DNA of 64,000 bases from Ceratothoa steindachneri. Its lineage: Eukaryota; Arthropoda; Malacostraca; Isopoda; Cymothoidae. Position numbers and translations under genes: made by a program. The notes beneath the pieces were generated by a model. It saw only the letters and a list, made by a program, of their open reading frames with translations. It was not told the DNA's origin and searched no databases. This document shows positions 59,629-64,000 of the stretch, piece after piece (position 1 is the first letter of the stretch; each line of letters begins with the position of its first letter). The stretch covers positions 101,423,141 through 101,487,140 of the forward strand of contig OZ018318.1 of assembly GCA_963969495.1 (NCBI GenBank). Direction: 5' to 3'.

Positions 59629-60936
59629 AAGAAATACACATAAGAAAGATTGTCTGTATAAAACAACAATTGCTAATTAATAAAATTTAGCAGCTGACAA
59701 AAGTATTCAATCACTCTAATGACATGCGAGAATATTCTTATTGCACAAAAGAAATCTGAGAAATTCGATGAAAAGTATAAGATTGAATATTCGAAAAATT
59801 CTTTCCAACGAAACCGATGTAAACTGCATAATATTAGCACCGTCATCCACTGATAAGTATCCATAGAAGAATGACGTTTGCTTTGAGCAATGATGAAGGT
59901 CAAAGAAGTTCCTGAGTTATTTGACAGCAAATAATTAAATTTCATTCAAATGGATTATCCTATAGGATTATTTCTGAGCGAGTTGAAGTGTCCTATGCAA
60001 TAGTAGGTTCTATAATTTGAAAGAAATGTGAGTATAGAATCAACTATAACTTGCCAAGAGCCTGGGCTTCTCGCAATATTAACGATCGGTCTCAACATTA
60101 AGTACTTGGAAGCTAAAGAATTATCGAATGATTACTATAATAGATCTACAAAACGACCTGGAATTGTTTGGGAGCAAAGTGAGTAAAAATAACTATTAAC
60201 ACAGAGCTCAATCGTAATGTTATGAATTCTTTCACTCCACGCAAAACTCCACTTTTTAATTAAAAACATGCAATGTTATATGGTCAGATGAGCTTAAAAT
60301 AGAACTTTTGGCTCTAATTATTCACGTCACGTTTAGAGCGCAGAGGAAACTGCCTATGATCCTAAGCACACCATTTCAACCGTGAAACACGCAGGAGGTA
60401 GTCTCATGGCTTGGGGGTGCTTTACTGCACATGAAACAGGGGCACTCCACATCATTGATGGGTAAATGGATGGTGCCAGGTATCGAAAGATACTATAAGA
60501 AAACCCTCTCCTAATTGCGCAAAAAATCTACGGCCAACCTCATTGGATATTTTAGCAGGGCAACGATCCTAAGCACACGGCCAAATTACTCAAGAATGGT
60601 TTAAGAAGAGAAAGATAAACTTCCCTCCATAGCAAAATCAAACTCCAGAGCTTAATCCTATTGGGCATTTGTGGCAAATAATGAAGGCTGCAATCAGAAA
60701 GAGAAACCCACATAAATTTGTTACTTCGAAGGAGATTTGCGTAGAAGAGTGGAACAAAATATCAAGAAATGATTGCGAAAAGCTAATATCTTCGTGCTGT
60801 TATTGCAAACAAAATCTTGCCTCGAAATATTAAATGATTAAAATTATTATTAGTTTAATACTTTTGACACCTGCTATTTTTTTTTATTAGCAATTGTTGT
60901 TATATACCCCCCAAGAATTTCTTATGTGTATTTCTT
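59629..60936 (+). mobile_element. Tc1-like transposon nested in the mariner
   Basis: Inverted ends of about 80 bases: AAGAAATACACATAAGAAAG and AACAACAATTGCTAAT with CTGACAAAAGTATT on the left; CTTTTGACACCTGC, TTAGCAATTGTTGT and CTTATGTGTATTTCTT on the right. Length 1.3 kb, normal for Tc1. Confidence 0.8.
59990..60836 (+). pseudogene. Tc1 transposase, catalytically dead
   Basis: Traceable through several frames. The first Asp is present in NVIWSDELKIEL (about 60270). It continues YDPKHTISTVKHAGGSLMAW and GCFTAHETGALHIIDG, then QGNDPKHTAK, where relatives have QQDNDPKHTAK, so the second catalytic Asp is Gly. In PELNPIGHLWQIMK the conserved Glu of NPIEHLW is also Gly. The C-terminus EICVEEWNKISRNDCEKLIS ends at a stop near 60830. 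The N-terminal helix-turn-helix part is poorly preserved. Confidence 0.8.
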
Positions 60937-60984
60937 TTCATCATAATGATCCAGATATTTATCGCTTTCTAAAAGTTGCCTGAT

Positions 60985-61702
60985 CCTTCGTTCCCAAAGT
61001 TAGAAAAGACCTGGAAGTTACTGATAAGGATCAAACACATCAGAGGGTTTTAATATCACTAGAACCAAAGAATTTCTGCAGAAAGTACAGGAAAATTTCA
61101 AGATAACCGCGGCAAATCAATCATAGCCCTTGCAAATCAATTCAAGGTTTCAAAATAAACCATCAGAAGAGATGTGCATGAAGATATCTGTTCCAAGTCG
61201 TATGTGATAAAGAGAGGTCATTTCATAGCAGGCGAGACGAAAGACCATCGTTTGATCTGTTCAGAGCGATTGCTCTCCACATTAAAACTTAAAGAAACTG
61301 GAATGCTTTATTTTTTCTCTGATGAGAAAAACTTCGACCAGGACCAAAAGGTAAACCAAAGGAATGGTATATGGTTATGCAGAATGCCAAGCTAGGTTCC
61401 AACGGTGATGCATACCAAGTTTCTAGCAACTGTGATTGTTCTGTGAGTCGTTAGCAGTGAGGGAGGTATAATGCCCCCTCACTTTTTTCACAAGGCTTAA
61501 GAATCAATGCTGCTGTCAACACAGAGGTTTTGGAGAAGGTTGTGATGCGATGGATGGACAGATTACGCAACGGAAGACCTTACATCTTCCAACAAGACTC
61601 TGCGCCATCTCATAAGGCTAGAACACAACCCAAGCTTGGATGCGTGCCAATGCCCACGAACATGTTCTCCCAGACACATGACTGCCTCTCTCTCTCGTCA
61701 TC

Positions 61703-61754
<52 letters not shown>

Positions 61755-61911
61755 AATCAAAACTCCCATAAAACCATTCAATCTCTCAAGTCCGCTATAA
61801 CAAAGACTATGTCCGAAATTGATTGATAAAGATCATCTGATTCTGGCATGCCAATGCTTCAGGAGCAAGATTTAAGCAGTCATTGATGCTAATGGTGAAT
61901 TCATCGAATAG
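60985..61911 (+). pseudogene. mariner/IS630 transposase with GA-repeat disruption
   Basis: Helix-turn-helix trace GKSIIALANQFKVSK (about 61110), then the frame 61174-61395 with VHEDICSKSYVIKRGHF-like text, the first Asp in MLYFFSDEKNFDQDQKVNQR (about 61310), EVPTVMHTKFLATVIVL-like text after a stop, and GGIMPPHFF. The second Asp is in IFQQDSAPSHKA (about 61595). The segment that should hold the third acidic residue (SPDLNPLDYY-type box) is missing. The sequence goes from a Trp-Met-Arg-Ala-Asn region through a (GA)n to INQNSHKTIQSLKSAITKTM, ending NGEFIE and TAG at 61909. Frameshifts and the missing box make it inactive. Confidence 0.8.
61710..61752. repeat. (GA)n microsatellite in transposase codons
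   Basis: About 40 bases of GA at the place where relatives encode Val-Glu-Arg-Glu before the conserved Asn-x-x-Pro/Ser-His-Asn-Thr segment. Confidence 0.9.
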
Positions 61912-62121
61912 GCGAGTTATAAGGATTCTCACAATCATATGTACTGATTTTTATTTCAATACAGTTTTTCTCTTATGTGCTGTCTTTTTCTACATTCCTA
62001 CAAATGACCTCAAATAATCAGGCACCGTATATATGTTTCCTGTTAGTTTGATAACCAGACGAAAACACGAAATATTTTCAGAAATATTGAAAGTTTAAGT
62101 GTGCAAATACTTGTATCATCC

Positions 62122-62124
<3 letters not shown>

Positions 62125-62195
<71 letters not shown>
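62125..62195. repeat. (TA)n microsatellite
   Basis: TA run joining the right end of the mariner to the left end of the PLE. Confidence 0.98.
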
Positions 62196-62199
<4 letters not shown>

Positions 62200-62347
62200 A
62201 ATTAAACCATATTCTCCGAAGACAATTTAATTCAGAACAGTTTCGGTGTATCTCTCACCCTTTTTCAACTGACACTGGATAGAAAATATAAGAGAAGTGC
62301 ATATAAGCATAACACAAGATCCCCTCTTTTTTCCCCTAATCCCCTAC
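62196..62347 (-). mobile_element. inverted copy of the PLE 3' tail
   Basis: AAGGAATTAAACCATATTCT and the following about 145 bases are the reverse complement of the tail at about 63765-63931 of the same element (GTTCTGAATTAAATT, CGGAGAATGTGG). It joins directly to the 5'-truncated coding part at about 62350. Confidence 0.85.
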
Positions 62348-63959
62348 TTATGGCTCAATCATTTCCAATATTAATTCTCCCAATTATAAGCTCTCCAAAT
62401 GGCTTGCCAAGCATTTATCTCCAGCAGTAGAAAGAAACTCATCTGCACACATTATGAACACTCAAGATTTCGTTGACCGCCTCAACCACTTGCAATTACC
62501 GGATGGAAAACTTGTGAGCTTTGATGTAAACTCTTTGTTTACCAAAGTTCCGGCTGACCAAACCATGGGCCTTCTGCGGGAAATCATGCCTAGACTTAAT
62601 TTGGATCTTCCCATTTCTACGAGTAAATTTATCGATTTAGTTGAATTATGTCTCTCTGACAATGTGTTTCGAGTAAATAATAAGTTTTATAGACAAATAT
62701 TTGGCCTTAGCATGGGAAATAGTTTATCTCCAATATTGGCATGTCTCTTCATGGAATATTTTGAGACTGAACTCCTTCCCACAATTTCTCCCCCTAACTT
62801 TATATGGTTAAGGTACATTGACGATGTATTTTCTGTATGGCCTAATGGCCATGATTTTGATACCTTTTTTAATAATTTGAATAATTTGCATGTCTCCATC
62901 AAGTTTAAATATGAATGGGAATATGATAATAGATTACCCTTTTTAGATGTCCTCATTAATAAAGATCACCATGAATTAAAACTTGACGTGTATAGGAAAC
63001 CAACCCACTCGAATGCCTATATAGATTATTTTTCGTTTCACGATAATACTGTTAAAAAATCGGTAATTTCTAACCTTTTCCTTAGAGCATACAAAATATG
63101 TCATCCTTCCTATTTAGATGAAGAAATTGTCATTGTCAGGACCATTTTTTCTAATTTGTATTACCCCGATTGGTTCATATCTTCTGCCCATTTTGCAGCT
63201 AGAAAAACATTCTATGGTAATAAGCCTTCCCGCACTAACGACTTCAACAAATGTATAACAATGCCATTTAATAATAAATTAAATAGTTTAAAGGACAATT
63301 TGAAAAAGCGGGTATTAATCTAGCCTTTAAATATAATAATTCCTTAAACCAATTGATGATGGCCAGGAAACCCAAAGAACATCATAACATAGGAGTATAT
63401 GCAATACCATGCAACGATTGCCATAAAGTTTATATAGGGAAAACGGGGAGAAATCTAGACAAGAGATTGTACGAACACAAAAGAGATATTAGAGTGGGCA
63501 GCGAAAGCAGTGGAATATTTTGCCATGTTAGAGACAGGAATCATACGATCGATTTCAATGGAAGTAAAATGGTATTTAAATCGGCCAACTATGTCAAGAG
63601 AAGAATCGTAGAATCGAGCTTGATATAGTCAGTTCCTAATTTAAATCTATCTGAGGGTCAATTTTCTTTTAATCCTGTAATAAGAAAGCAAATAAACAAA
63701 ATAGTAAAATGTCAGCCCTTCAATATGTTTAGGCCTACCTCCCCCCCATCAGATTAGCCACAAGTAGGCGATTGCGGGAAAAAAGAGGGGATCTTTCACG
63801 ACCTGACCCTGTGTTATGTTTGTAAGCACTTTTCTTATATTTTCCATCCAGTGTCAGTTGAAAAAGGGTGTGAGATACACCGAAACTGTTCTGAATTAAA
63901 TTTTCTTCGGAGAATGTGGTTTAATTCCTCATCTTTTCTTGCGATATTGCATTAATTTG

Positions 63960-63963
<4 letters not shown>
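62348..63963 (+). pseudogene. Penelope-like element: RT plus GIY-YIG, best RT copy in the window
   Basis: An open frame from about 62354 (IISNINSPNYKLSKWLAKHL) through ATG 62454 to 63323 covers most of the RT: motif A SFDVNSLFTKVP (about residue 25 from that ATG), motif B FGLSMGNSLSPILA, motif C WLRYIDDVFSVW, then FLDVLI and the thumb. At about 63297 an indel relative to the 6537 copy shifts the frame. The GIY-YIG nuclease follows at 63353-63628 (GVYAIPCNDC, YIGKTGRNL). A TCG-to-TAG change at 63626 stops it before PNLNLSEGQF. The non-coding tail runs to 63963 and ends at (TA)n. The family uses this RT-nuclease for target-primed insertion. Near identity to the 6.5-7.6 kb copy indicates recent spread. 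Confidence 0.92.

Positions 63964-64000
<37 letters not shown>
63964..64000. repeat. (TA)n microsatellite at window end
   Basis: TA run beginning directly after the PLE tail and continuing out of the window. Confidence 0.97.

Larger units (their letters stand above)
59524..62124 (+). mobile_element. mariner/IS630-type transposon containing a nested Tc1
   Basis: The left end (GTGTCACAACTATTTGCACA, then CTTAAATTTTCAA) and the right end (TTGAAAGTTTAAGTGTGCAA, then ATACTTGTATCATCCC) are inverted partners of about 32 bases. Both outer sides are (TA)n, so insertion was into TA repeat. The interior holds a Tc1 element (59629-60936) and then the mariner transposase pseudogene. Confidence 0.75.

Overview
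This is eukaryotic nuclear DNA, AT-rich and almost entirely repetitive. I found no ordinary host gene, tRNA or rRNA. The mixture suggests an arthropod and fits a decapod crustacean such as a shrimp, crab or crayfish. The evidence is a run of TTAGG-type telomere motifs, 18 long (TA)n microsatellites totalling about 1.5 kb, many Penelope-like elements (PLEs), several mariner/Tc1 elements of arthropod type, and a multi-copy protein family common in arthropod genomes. The species assignment is inference. Every coding region I can identify belongs to a transposable element, and nearly all carry stops, frameshifts or deletions.

Layout. 0-5 kb: degenerate minisatellites, one of them split by a CR1-group LINE fragment. 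5-8 kb: a head-to-head pair of PLE copies forming a large palindrome between two (TA)n arrays. 8-14 kb: a LINE tail, a 1.2 kb AT-rich array containing a palindrome, a TTAGG patch, a CT-rich tract and a second CR1 fragment. 14-18 kb: a broken pogo/Tigger transposase, a very regular 29-bp minisatellite and a decayed PLE. 18-28 kb: (TA)n arrays, a Tc1 remnant, a PLE, a mariner with all three catalytic Asp codons, an arthropod multi-copy ORF and another PLE. 28-35 kb: an internally deleted mariner with intact ends, a LINE ORF1, a MITE, a piggyBac fragment and LINE/PLE pieces. 35.3-41.0 kb: a GC-rich LINE with RNase H, inserted into a PLE and flanked by a 12-base target-site duplication. 42-43.7 kb: a Jockey-like RT. 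44.2-51.2 kb: a complete Ty3/gypsy LTR retrotransposon with both LTRs and a 5-bp duplication. 51-59 kb: low-complexity arrays and a mariner. 59.5-64 kb: a Tc1 nested in a mariner, bounded by (TA)n, then a PLE.

The most notable item is the LTR element. Its sequence is Ty3/gypsy type, but its coding order on the minus strand is gag, protease, integrase, reverse transcriptase, RNase H. Integrase lies upstream of RT, as in Gmr1-like elements, and the gag has the SCAN-like segment known from that group. Next are two PLE loci with the same architecture: an inverted copy of the element's own 3' tail at the 5' side and (TA)n at both outer ends. PLE termini in general sit beside (TA)n arrays. These parts do not act as a pathway. 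They record successive insertions, nesting and microsatellite growth.
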